Origin: Albugo candida
Taxonomy: Eukaryota; Oomycota; Peronosporomycetes; Albuginales; Albuginaceae
Reading direction: 5' to 3'
Length of the DNA: 64,000 nt
Assembly (NCBI GenBank): GCA_905220665.1
Contig: CAJNAR010000147.1
Span: 310,001 to 374,000 of the forward strand
Numbering within the stretch: the stretch's first letter is position 1; each line of letters begins with the position of its first letter. Below, piece by piece: positions 34,601 to 46,600 of the stretch. The position numbers were made by a program, and so were the translations under genes. The notes below the pieces were generated by a model. That model was not told the DNA's origin, did not search any database, and saw only the letters and a program-made list of their open reading frames with translations.

Positions 34601-37600
34601 GTTGCGATGTCTGTTCGGAGACGAATATGTTACAGCTTCAATGCTTTCGAAAAACGCAATTGTCTGTGTGGCTCCTTCGTCCTCTGCGAAAGTAGTGAAT
34701 GTATCCCTCGTCTATTCAAAGAATGGTGACATAAACTATAGCACATCATTGCTTCGATTTACTTATGTCAAGCTCCCAGAGTTGAGCTCTTATAAATTCA
34801 ACGCGGATGGAAGTAAATTGATTCTTTGCACGAAGCTACCAGCACCAGCTTTATACTTGAAATTTGTGTCAGAGGACTTTGCAAATAGTGGCTCGGAAAA
34901 TAGAGGCATCGATACAACTATAACTAACGCGTCATGTCGGGAGGCTTTAATACCATACAATGCTCTTGCTAGAATGTCAATAGTGAGGATTCTGATTTCT
35001 GTGAATGAAGTCAAGTACTTTGAATCCGGTGCAGAATTACCCATTGCAAACTCTCTACACATCACTCATATTGCGCCATTATTTGGTTCATTCCAAGAAA
35101 ATGTTTTAGTTCACTGGTACGGACATCGTATCGTGATGACAGCGGGAATTGGAACAGGAAATTTACTGTGCCTTTTTCAGAAGGATGGCAACACTGTTAC
35201 TTGTCCAATCACTATTGTATCCGACAGTGAGCTTGTATGCCCTGTTCCCTATAAATTACATGGAGGCGTGTGGAAACTGCAGATCGCACCGGATGATGGC
35301 TCGAATCGCACATACACACGCCAGTATGATTTCAAGATTGTTGGGCCAATGGAAATTGCTAACATGAGCTCAAGTAAAGGTTATAGCAATGGTGGTACCG
35401 TTATCACTATCTTGGGTAAGGGATTTGTTAGCCATCCTTCATTGTCTTGTCAGTTTGGTAGCACATACTCACGTCCCGCGATATTTATCAATCCCACAAT
35501 GGTCCGATGTAAGACCCCTCATATTCGTCTAGCACTGCCGTCTCAAAAGGACGAGTATGCTGCGCAGCACCCAACTAGTGCCCTAGTTCGACCGTGTAGT
35601 GTAAAAATCACGTTACAATCTGTTCAAACAAAATCGCACGAATTTCAATATACCCGTACTCCAAGCGTGCACAAAGTCACTCCAAATGCTGTAGTATTCA
35701 GTAAAAAAGTTATACGACTTCATGTCTACGGATTTTTCTTGTCAAAGGAAACTTACTGTCATTTTGGTTTGCAAAGCCCCGTCATTGCTCAGTATGTTAC
35801 GAATGAAGAAATAGTCTGTACCGTGCAGTTCCCGCCGTCTCTGACTGCCATGGCCTCTTCTGAAGCGCTACTGGAACTATCCGTGAACGGAGTAGATCGT
35901 GTTTCTGCAGGAGCGGTACGATTAATCACTCAACCACTTAGTGTGCACAAAGTGTATCCGGAATCACTGATACCAATAATTACTCGGTTTATTAGGCTGA
36001 AAATCAGCTCCGTACAGCTTAACTACTTCCATTCCATAAAAACTCAGCTCATATGTTATTATGAAGAAAGCAATTTTACTGTGATCAGCACATGGACTAG
36101 TGAATTCGAAATTGTGTGTGCTGTTCCAGAAGCGCTCAAATATACTCGTTTGAAGACCGCACAATATTTAGCTTTGGATTTGCGATTAAACGAATCTTCA
36201 GTTCTTGAGAGACCAATCTTGGTTGATGTACTTCCATTTATGGATATTCTTGATTACTTTTATATCGAGTCGCACAGTTTTTCGGAATACCCCATCATTG
36301 GATTGCCAGATCGTTACGTCATGTTACTTGGAAGAAATTTTGTCCCAATGACTCCGGTAGTATGCCGCTTTGGAGAGCAGAAAGCGGCTGGCCTGATGCT
36401 TTCTCGTAATCGAATGAGATGTTCTCTGCCGGACACGCAAACATGTTCTGGTTCTTTTCTATCGATATCATACAATGATGGGACCGATTTTATCTCGGTT
36501 GGCCACTTGACCTTAGTCGACAAAATATCTGTACACGAAACCTATCCACGCTTGGGCTCGTCTAGTGGAGGAACTCCCGTGAGAATTTTCGGAAGACACT
36601 TCATGATCAATGAAACTATGACTTGTGTGTTTGGAATGCGCCAAAGTCCGGAAAAAGCGAAAATTATATCAAATACTGAAATTATGTGTGTTTCCCCAAT
36701 GTCGCCATCGGACGATCTGGTCGACATTACTTTACAATTGACCAGTCGACGAATATCTGTGCAGCTTGAAAAGGCATTTCAGTATCACAGTCCTATCCTC
36801 ATCTACTCGTATCAACCAAATGAGATATTGTTATCCAAGGACGACCTTGTAATCGAGCTTCGTGGGGCTAATTTTCTGCATTCGTCTTCCCTCCAGTGTC
36901 AATTCTCCGTCGAAAATGCAAGTTTCTCTCAAATTGTCCATGCCGTGTGGCACTCTACCACGCGAATCCAGTGTGTTGTGCCATCGCACGTCCTATCCCG
37001 TGCATCATCCTTATTTATTCACACCAAAATGCATCATGTGCGCGTGGTAGCATGTATTGGCGTGTCGAACAACAAGGTTGATTTTGTACGATCGTTGCGA
37101 GATGTCCGGTCTTCCGAAGAAATACAGCTTCTTATCTTTCATCCACCAGACATCAGGAGAATTCATCCAGCATTCGGTCCTTCGAATGGTGGTACCCCGG
37201 TCATGTTACAGAGTCAGCATATATCACGATTTTCACAAATATGGTGTCTTTTTGGGTCTGAAGTAGCGATGGAAATGACTGTGAGGGCAATTTTCATCTC
37301 CGCTCATGCTATAATTTGTCGCTCTCCATTCTTATTAGCGAACAGAGAATTTTCGGCTCCTTTAAAAATCTCAATTGATAGAGAGCATTTCTCTGAGACG
37401 GCATATAGATTTGTGTACGTGCCTATTCCTGAAATTCAAAAGATTCATCCTTTAGAAGGTGATGTGAGAGGATCCACATCCATCGATGTGCATGGCAAAC
37501 ATTTCATGCCCGACGATAATAGATCATTGGAAGCGTGGTGTCGATTTGGAGACAGAAAAACACGCGCCATAGCACGATCAAATCGAATTATATCATGTTC

Positions 37601-40600
37601 CTCTCCACAATCAGACTCAGCAAAAATTGTAAAATTCGACATCTCCATCAATGGTGTCGATTTTACGAAAAGCGGAAAGCATTATGAATATGTCCGTGTT
37701 CCAAGGATTTTATATATGCATCCTTCCATGGGACCGACAGTGGGAAACACTATTCTGACGTTATCTGGGTATGATTTTCACGGTGTTGGTTCAGTGAACG
37801 CTAAATGCTGCTTTCGTGATAAACTGTACTGTTCACAAGCTTTGGTGCACAACTCCACAAGGATCACATGTGTCTCCCCAATGATGTCCTCGCAGATATC
37901 CGCAGGTCATCGCGTGATGGTCTACCTCTCGCTAAATGGTCAAGACTTCCATTCGGTACCACATCCTTTTGTTTATTATGTTCGTCCGTTGTTACTCTCT
38001 TTAGAAAAAACGAGATTTGGTATGAGCTCCGAAAATAGTCAAATTTTGATATTGGGCCGAGGATTCTTTCGATCAAATTGGCTATTGTGCAGAGTCACCC
38101 TAAGTGAAAGTGAAAAAACTTGGGGAGATGTACGTTCAGTCATTGTTGATGACATGAAGGCCAATTATGTTAACAGCAGTGCCGTGCGCTGTCCAATGCC
38201 TCATTTACCGCCACGATATTTTGGAAATCTCCATGGAACGGTTGACATATCGGAGAATGGTGTCGATTTTACATCCTTCTTGCTGAACTTTGCGTATTTG
38301 ACCGCTCCAACAATAGAAACAGTAAAGCCGAATCTCATCAGCAGTATGGGAAAGACTACCTTGAACATCACGTACTCTCATATTGGAAAACCGTTGGACA
38401 TCGATTTGGCCTGTAATTTCGTATTCAATCAAGCACATTTCATCAGCACTGCTGCAAGACTTCTTACAGACACAATTATCACTTGTAACGCTCCCGCATT
38501 TGATTTCAGTGGCATAGCGTCTGACTCCAACAATTTTTTTGACGCGGAGCTTTCAATCGAGTCGCAAGGGTTGAATTCAAATTTTCTGCTTATCGAAGTA
38601 TTCCGAGTATCTACTTTGATATCTCTTAGCCCGCATCGAGTGTTTTCTGGTGTTGGAACATTTTTGAATGTGTATGGTATTAGCTTCCCTCGATTATCTG
38701 CAATGAAATGCTGTTTTGATGATGGGAACTATCCCGTGACTAAGCAAAGATGTAGCGGTGCCAAGTACGTCAGTAGTTCAAGGGTACGATGCCTCATCCC
38801 TCCAGGTTTGGCATCTCATAGCGGCAAACTAAGCACCAGCATTCAACACGGAACACAGAAGATAAGTGAGAACGAACTTGATCTTTATGTCGATGCCAAT
38901 GTCGTCATAACGCATTTAAGTCCGGATTCTGGCTCTGATCTTGGCGGAACAATGATCTATGTCAGCGGGCATAACTTCAGTTTTACGCCACATATATTTT
39001 GTTGTTTCGGAGATAGCATGGTCCAAGCCACAGGATGGGCAAATAAAAGTACGATAATTTGCACGACAGAAGCTCATGTCGACGGTGCTGTACCTTTCTC
39101 TATCTCTTACAACGGGCGGGACTGTGAGACACACCCTAGCTCCCTGTCAACTTACACATTTGAGCCCACCCCAAGAATACAGTCGATTGACCCATCTATT
39201 TTTTCTAGAGAAGGAGGAACTCAGGTCATCATACGAGGTTCTTTTTTTCTTCCTAACAAAAGCATGGCTTATTTTGGCCAATTTTCCTCCTCCGACTGCC
39301 AATATCGGTCAGACACTGAATTGCATTGCGTCGCTCCAGCTCAATCCTCACAGCATGCAGAAAGGTTGGCGAGGGTAAGTAACAATAGACAAGATATGTC
39401 AATTGATTCAGTGGAGTTTGAATATGCACCATTGGAGCAGGTTCGAGCCGTATATCCTCACTATCTTTTCATAGATTCTCACGGCTGCGAAAGATACCAG
39501 CAAGAGAAATATGTTTCCGTTGTAACACGCTTTGCCAGAAACACTCAAAATCTCAAATGCATCTTGATATTCAGCCCAGGCAACCCGGAAAATGAGCATG
39601 GAGTATACGTAGAAGCTGTGTTTGAAAGGTCTGATTTGGTATATTGTTTGCGCCCAACAAATTATTTGGTGATGTCGATCATTCCTAAAACACAGCACAT
39701 GGAATCAATACACAGAGTTCATGTTCACGTGAGCAACGACCCTGGTGTAAAGTCCATCACATTTGCTTTGATTGAAATTGTACTTGCTCCAGTGGTATAC
39801 AAAGTGAATCCACTCATCACATTCGTGAATCAGATACAAAAGATCATCATAATGGGCACAAGATTGAACGGCGTTTCTCATTGCCGATTTGGAGACCAAA
39901 CAGTCTCGGTTTCCACCAATAATTCCTTCTTATTATGTAACTCTCCAAAGTATCAACGAGAAGGAAACTTCTCATTCGCATTACTGGCAGATGCAAAGAC
40001 TGCTGTGTACTGCTCGAGACAGGATTTCCAAGTCGTCAGTGAAAATCATGTACCTCAGATAATCAATGAAAGACGATCCATTTTACCACCGAATATATGG
40101 AAAATCTCAGCATCACAACTTCCAAATGCAAGTGAAGTCAATTTAATTATACAAGGACGGAATTTTCGAAATACTTGGGAGCTCAAATGTCGCGTGGGGA
40201 AGGATTATATTGCAAAAGCATTTTACAAGACCAGTAACGAGATTATTTGTCCCGTTCCATCGACAAAAAGACAGCTCGAGATAGAAGTCTCTAACGATGG
40301 GGTCACATTTTCAAGGTTCAAAAACATATTCAAAATACAGCAAGAAGTATACATTAGTAAATTGCAACCTAGCAGAGGTTCCGTTCTCGGAGGAACGGTA
40401 GTAAGATTTCATGGTAGTAATTTTCAAGATGAAGAATCATTATTTTGCCTATTTGGACCCACAGCTACCCCGGTCGTGAAAAATGGTAACAACAGTCAGA
40501 TTGTGTGCATCACACCCCAAAAGACAGGCACTAAGATGATAGTAGCAGCTGGACTTTGTACAGAAAAAAAGGTGCTAATCTCAAATGAGCTCAATTACAC

Positions 40601-43600
40601 TTATACAAATGCTCAGCAACTGATATCAGTCACACCGTCATCAGGAACTCAACTGGGTGGGACACCAATCTTGATTGGAGGAAGATACCCAGAGATCACA
40701 TCCTTCGAGGCCATAGTGCTTTGCCGATTCATCTGCATGTCACAATCCGAAACTAGCGAATCGGATATTTATACCGTCAGCGGCGTATTCAGGAATTCGA
40801 CACATGTTGCATGTACGACTCCATCAGTAAAACAATCAGGATCATATCGTATCCAGGTAAGCACCAACGAAGGAGGCGATTTCAGCACTCTTTCATTCTT
40901 GTATGACTTTGATGAAGATATCTGGATTTCACGGATTGTACCGAATCTTGGTCCAGCGCTGATAGCGGACACAATTATTACTGTTCATGGCTCTGGATTC
41001 ATCAGGAGTAAGGACCTGAGTTGCTTCTTTAATGATGTTGGCACATCAGCAATGTGGCAAAGTAATACCACCATCACATGTCGCTCGCCCTCACACGTGC
41101 CCAATCAATTCGTGCTCCTTCGGATCAGCAGCAATGGCGTGGATCTATCAGATATGTCCGTCAGCTATTTTTACCACCACGATATCAGCATTACTTCATT
41201 TTCGCCTTCAGTCGTGCCATTAATCGGTGGGACTCCAATCTACGTCCAGGGTCGCAATTTTCTCGACCACCACTTGCTTTCTTGTCGATTTGGAGATAAT
41301 ATTGTAAAAGCAGCTTTTATATCTGAAACAGCCTTGGTTTGTATTACTCCGCCACGAATTCTTACTACTGGCCATCGTTTTAAACAAGAGAAGGTTTCCT
41401 TGGAGGTGAGCCTCAATCGTGTTGATTTTACGAATCTTGGCGTACCGCTGGTATACTCACTCAAGTGCCCCACGAAGTCGTATTGTTCGTCTAATTCTAC
41501 GATACGGTCTTGTCTGGCAGGACATATGTGTCCAGGAGCCTTCGCCAGTGGCAACTCCATTCCATGCCTTCCAGGGTCATTCCAGCCTCAAAATTTGCGC
41601 TCACAGTGTGCAACATGCCCCGTTGGCTTCTATTGCCCCTTTTTTGGAATGTCAGTCCCGCTTTTGTGTCCAGAAGGACGAATATGTGACTCTCATGGAA
41701 TACGTATGCCACGAATCTCATGCCCACAAGGTTACTACTGTAAAGGAGGCACAAAATCAGCTGAAACACTTGATGTAGTCTTGTCTGATGCTAGTGACAA
41801 CGAGGAGCACATTGGACATGCTGTCCCTCATCTAAGCTGGCACACTGGCATAAGAAGTAGTCAACGCCATTATATCAATACTCTCGTCAATAACAGTCTA
41901 GGAAGTGAATCTCGATCCGATAGGTCCATGACCTTCACTTCCATACGTGCCCTGCAACTTGAAAAACCTTATCCATGTCCCGTCGGGACCTACTGCATGG
42001 GTGGCGTCAAAACTCAGGTTCATATACCCGGAAAGCTCGATACACCACAAATTTGCTTTGATGGTTTCTATTGTCCATCAAGTTCGTCAACACCCGAAGG
42101 ACAAGGCGCATGTCCGACGGGTTATTACTGTCCCACACCTACCGATGCTATTGGGTGCCCAGTTGGATTTCACTGCCCTGGTCTTGGGAATGTAAAGCCA
42201 AAACCTTGCATTCCTGGATCGTACAATCCATTTCTGCGACATTCAAGTTGTGCAATCTGCCCTGTCGGATTTACGTGTCCTCACTGGAATATGGAACGTC
42301 CGATACCATGCCCTGCTGGATTTGTGTGCAATACGGCTGGTCTACCAGTACCCGTCTTGCTTTGCCCCCCTGGATATTATTGTGAGGCTGGTACAAAGAC
42401 ATCAGATCCTCAAGATAGTTCTCTTTATCGTCCAAAGCCTTGCCCAAAAGGAACCTATTGTCTTGGTGGTGTTGCACATAATCGTACAGTGGAATGGCTT
42501 CCGACTCAACCAGAAGGAGCAAAAGCTCCGCAGACATGTGCAGAGGGTACTTACTGTAAGAAAGCAACAACGAGCATTGCAGGGACCCAAATATGTTTCC
42601 CTGGTCATTACTGTCCTCCGGGAACCCATTTTCCTGTGCAAGTATCTGTAGGCTCATATGCTTCCTTACCGGGGTCCTTAGCTTCAAGTCTGTGCTTTCC
42701 GGGAACATTCACGTCGTTACGTGGAGCGACAAAATGCGAAGTATGTCCAGCTGGGTATACTTGTCCATACTATGGAACTTACATTCCGTCAATCTGTCCC
42801 GAGGGATACTATCGGTCAGTACTGGATGGTATAACTTGTCGTCCATGTCCGAAAGGTACCTGGTCGTCTCGAACGGGTCTCACAGACATATCATTTTGTG
42901 AAATTTGTCCTGCTGGTATTCAATGCAATAGCATTGCGACATCGAATCTGTCATTCGCTAGCTTTTGTGCACCTGGATACGTATGTGGAGAAGGGACAAC
43001 CGAAAAAGACTACATGAGTCATTTGTGCTCTGCTGGTGAATACTGTCACAATGGAACCACATCGGTGACACAACACGATCGTGCATGTGACCCGGGATAC
43101 GTATGTACCCGTGGTACGAAGAATCAAGAGAAGAATCGTAACGAATGCCCTGTTGGCTCGTTTTGTCCTAGTGGTACTTCAAACCCGTCAAGTAATTATC
43201 TGAGTTGTCCGAAAGGTACGTGGACGAATACGGGTGAAAAAGATATTTCGGATTGTGCTATTCGGGCGGTCGACGTATGCGATCGAGATGATGCTAATCG
43301 TTATTATCAACGATTTAGTTACAATCACAAAGGAAAACGTGTACATTTTGACTCAACTTATGAAAGCTCGAGCACTGGAGAAGTAGAAGCAGTCAAGGTC
43401 ATCAATCCAATAATAACATCTGAATCTACTCTATTCTGGCGAAATGACACGGTTGAAGTTTTCCGAGTGTGTCCCAGTCAAATGGTAACGAGTGGTGGGT
43501 TGATTGTGACAATCATTGGAAAGCATTTCTATGATACAAAACGTATAACATGTCGCTTCCTGGTGGCACAAGTACTCGACATACCCCAGGATGTGCCTGC

Positions 43601-46600
43601 ATCGTACATTGATAGCACTCGAGTACAATGTCGTGCTCCACCCTTGAGCAGCTTTGGAATTGAAGAGGAGGTTAAAGATATGCACATTCGTGTGTCCAAT
43701 TACGGTTTGATATTCTCGGAAACATTTTCCACGATCAAGTACGTATCAGACAAACTTTTTGCGTCGAATGATCTCGAAGCCGACCTCGGACCTTGCCTCA
43801 GTTCTGATCTATATGAAACAAGTGAGAGAATTACAAATGAAAGAAAATGGATCAGTCTTCGGGGTCTATCAAAAGCAACGATATCTTTTGATTTTCGACA
43901 TATTCCACCAGATCTTATCTATGACGAGCACTACAAAGTTGCCGTATATGTGCAGAATTCCACATGTCCATACCAGCCTTGCTCTGGTAGCACCCCGATC
44001 CAGCCAAATGGGGGCGACTTTTACACATCCCCATGTCGTCTCCCATTAAACCTTCCCGAATGGTTCACATCTTCAAACGTGGACAAACACGACACCATGA
44101 ATTTGACTCTATACGCACTCGAAGATGTAATTTTCAATGTTGAAATTCACATTTTAAATGGCCTCTATAGTGCTTCAGCCTCTTTGTTTTCGGAAACAGC
44201 GGATATACATATCAGCTCCCCAAGTCGTAGTAATGTGACGCTAGGGAATGCCGACGCTGCAACTCGGGCGCTATCCACATCTATAACACCCACCCAAGAA
44301 GAAGTCAAACAGGATTACACATTCTTAATCGCATACTTCGCAGCAGATGCTGATTATACATTGGCTCCACTTAATCTTCCACCCAAGTATCAGAGTCTCG
44401 AACGTGGGCGTGTCCTGGTAAGTCACAACGTCAGCAATCAAAGCCATCATGTACCGCTGCTTCTTGATCCTGACCAAGATCTATTAACTTCAGAAAACTA
44501 CTGGCAGCTACCGTATGCCACAGCCGCGATGACATACGATATGGTTCTAAAATACCGGGAAATATATCAAGAGATGTATGCGGATCCTAGCGACCCAACA
44601 CGAACGCAACACAATTTCGCATTTCGTAAAGTACTTCTTCCCTACTTACCATTTTTTTCAAACTGTATGGAGTACGATTCACACATACCTATATTTGATC
44701 TACTAGAAAACGATCGTTGTGCACTTCCTCCAATTACATCTGAGTTGGAAGGATATGGGCGAAACTGGTGGCGACGGAAATTTGCTCCGCTTCCAAATCA
44801 GGACAACATCGACTTTGTGGGTCCATTAGATTTTATGCGAGAACCTGTTGCGGATACGTGCAATTTGGCTATTCAGTGTCATTATGAGGAAGATCTGGCA
44901 AACACTCCTTCGATATCTCGTTGGTTTGAGCAATCGCAGGACACCAAACTCTTTTACTTTCTTCGAGAAGCTGCCGCATTTGATGATTTTTTACAGAATG
45001 GAAAATACTACGATAAACTTTTGGAGAGTCATGGATCTGATTACTTTATTCCGGTCACTGTTGATACGTCTGGGAATACGCTAGAAGGGGACTGCACACA
45101 TGGCTGTTTTCCTCGTAAAGTGACACTGAGGATATCCTACTACCAAGTCACGAAATCGTTGAAGCGAATCATCAAAGCATTCTTGGTTTATGAGAATTAC
45201 GACCGAGATTTTACAAAAAACGATTACGTTCTACAAGTAGATTACTCCGCACTTGGCTATATGCAATTGATTATCCAGTTTGCGTTCGAACGTCAAGTAT
45301 TCATCACTCTATTTATTTTCAACGGTGGCGTCATCATTTGTCTTTCTTTCATGTTTTGGTTTCTTCATATCATGACAGCACTAATTGAATCGAAAAGTAC
45401 CCCCAAATTTCGATTTTGGAGCATGCTAGCCCTGACAGCTCCTCCAATCGCTGCTGGCAGTGTCATTGCCATACTTCCAATTTCCTTGATTATCGCGGCA
45501 TTCTACTACCTACTGAATGGAATACACGGACGGGATACAGACATTGCAAATCCATGGCTGCTAGATCATATTGTAAAGCACTACATTGATGCACAGACTG
45601 ACTCGGGAGAACTACAAGCAACAAGATATGGCCGAAGTGGATTCTGCTTTTTTGTACTCGCCTCATACCTCATTTTCTTGAGCACGACAATCTTTATATC
45701 ACAGTCAGTGTCAATCTCTGAAAGTGCTTTGCAAGAAAAACCGGGTGAAGTGCGCAAAACGCAAACAATATGGTGGCCAACACAATGGAAAAGGGCAAAT
45801 ATGATATTCACGACCATAATTCTTTGTGTTGGATTAGTTCTTCTGATCGAATTCTCGTTTTGGTCTAAATTCGGGCAATATCTGTGGTTTGTGATTATAG
45901 GACTTGAATTGCTTGCGCCGATCATTGAAGGGTTATTGACCAGACAGCTAAAAGAAGCATTATTGGTTGCTCCTTTAGCATCCTCCTATGCACTTGTATC
46001 GGGATTGATCACCTTTGGTGCGTCGGATTTCAAGGACTTTGTAGTGGGTAACCTGCTGGATTTTGGTGTTTCTTTGATAGAAAGAGTGTATTTGGATACC
46101 TCCATCGAAGGGACGAGAGGATTTGTGGGCCTCATACTAAGGAAAACAATGCATTATGGTACCATTTCAATTCGAAACCTCAGACGCCAAGTCCGAGACT
46201 TGACACAACGAGTAAACAAGTCAGACCGAACACATGATTCCGACAAAGAGAAAGTATTACCGAAAAGCGCACCTGCCGACGACCACGAGAGTGAAAAAGA
46301 ACACCAGACCGTTGAACCCATCATTGAGTTTTATATTGGGCATTCTATGGATAAACTTGCCGTATTTTATCAGCCGGTATTGATAATCCTGATGATTCTG
46401 TTTCGGAATGAATTACAATTACCAATTCTATACAATATCCGCGAGAAAGACATGGAATTCTACCTATGGTACTCCTTGATCATTTTGTTATTCCAGGTCG
46501 TTAGCGATGCGTTTGTACTACATGTTGTAGAATGCTTCCGAGGATGGAAGCTATACGATTATTTGGTGTATTCGCGTTATCGATTTCTGCACCGGGAACA

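Larger units (their letters stand above)
22216..41460 (+). repeat. IPT/TIG domain array in the giant protein
   Basis: About 6,400 residues of degenerate repeats of roughly 90-100 residues, which by length alone is some 65-70 domains. I could pick out about 21 with the canonical signature G-G-T-x-[VI]-x-[IVL]-x-G-x-x-F, such as FFGGTHISIVGSGF, SLVGGTIVDVIGRGF, SSSGGTPVRIFGRHF and PLIGGTPIYVQGRNF. Between them lie divergent copies lacking the GGT turn. Most copies keep a Cys pair in the pattern LxCxFG ... IxCxxP and many N-x-S/T sites, as expected for secreted, disulfide-bonded domains. At DNA level the copies are strongly diverged, so the array is old. Confidence 0.85.

Noticed and set aside
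42250..42651. 133-codon Cys/Val-rich plus-strand frame
   Set aside because: Out-of-frame reading of the repeated CPxG coding pattern.
42271..42708. 145-codon minus-strand frame
   Set aside because: Shadow of the cysteine-rich block of the giant protein.
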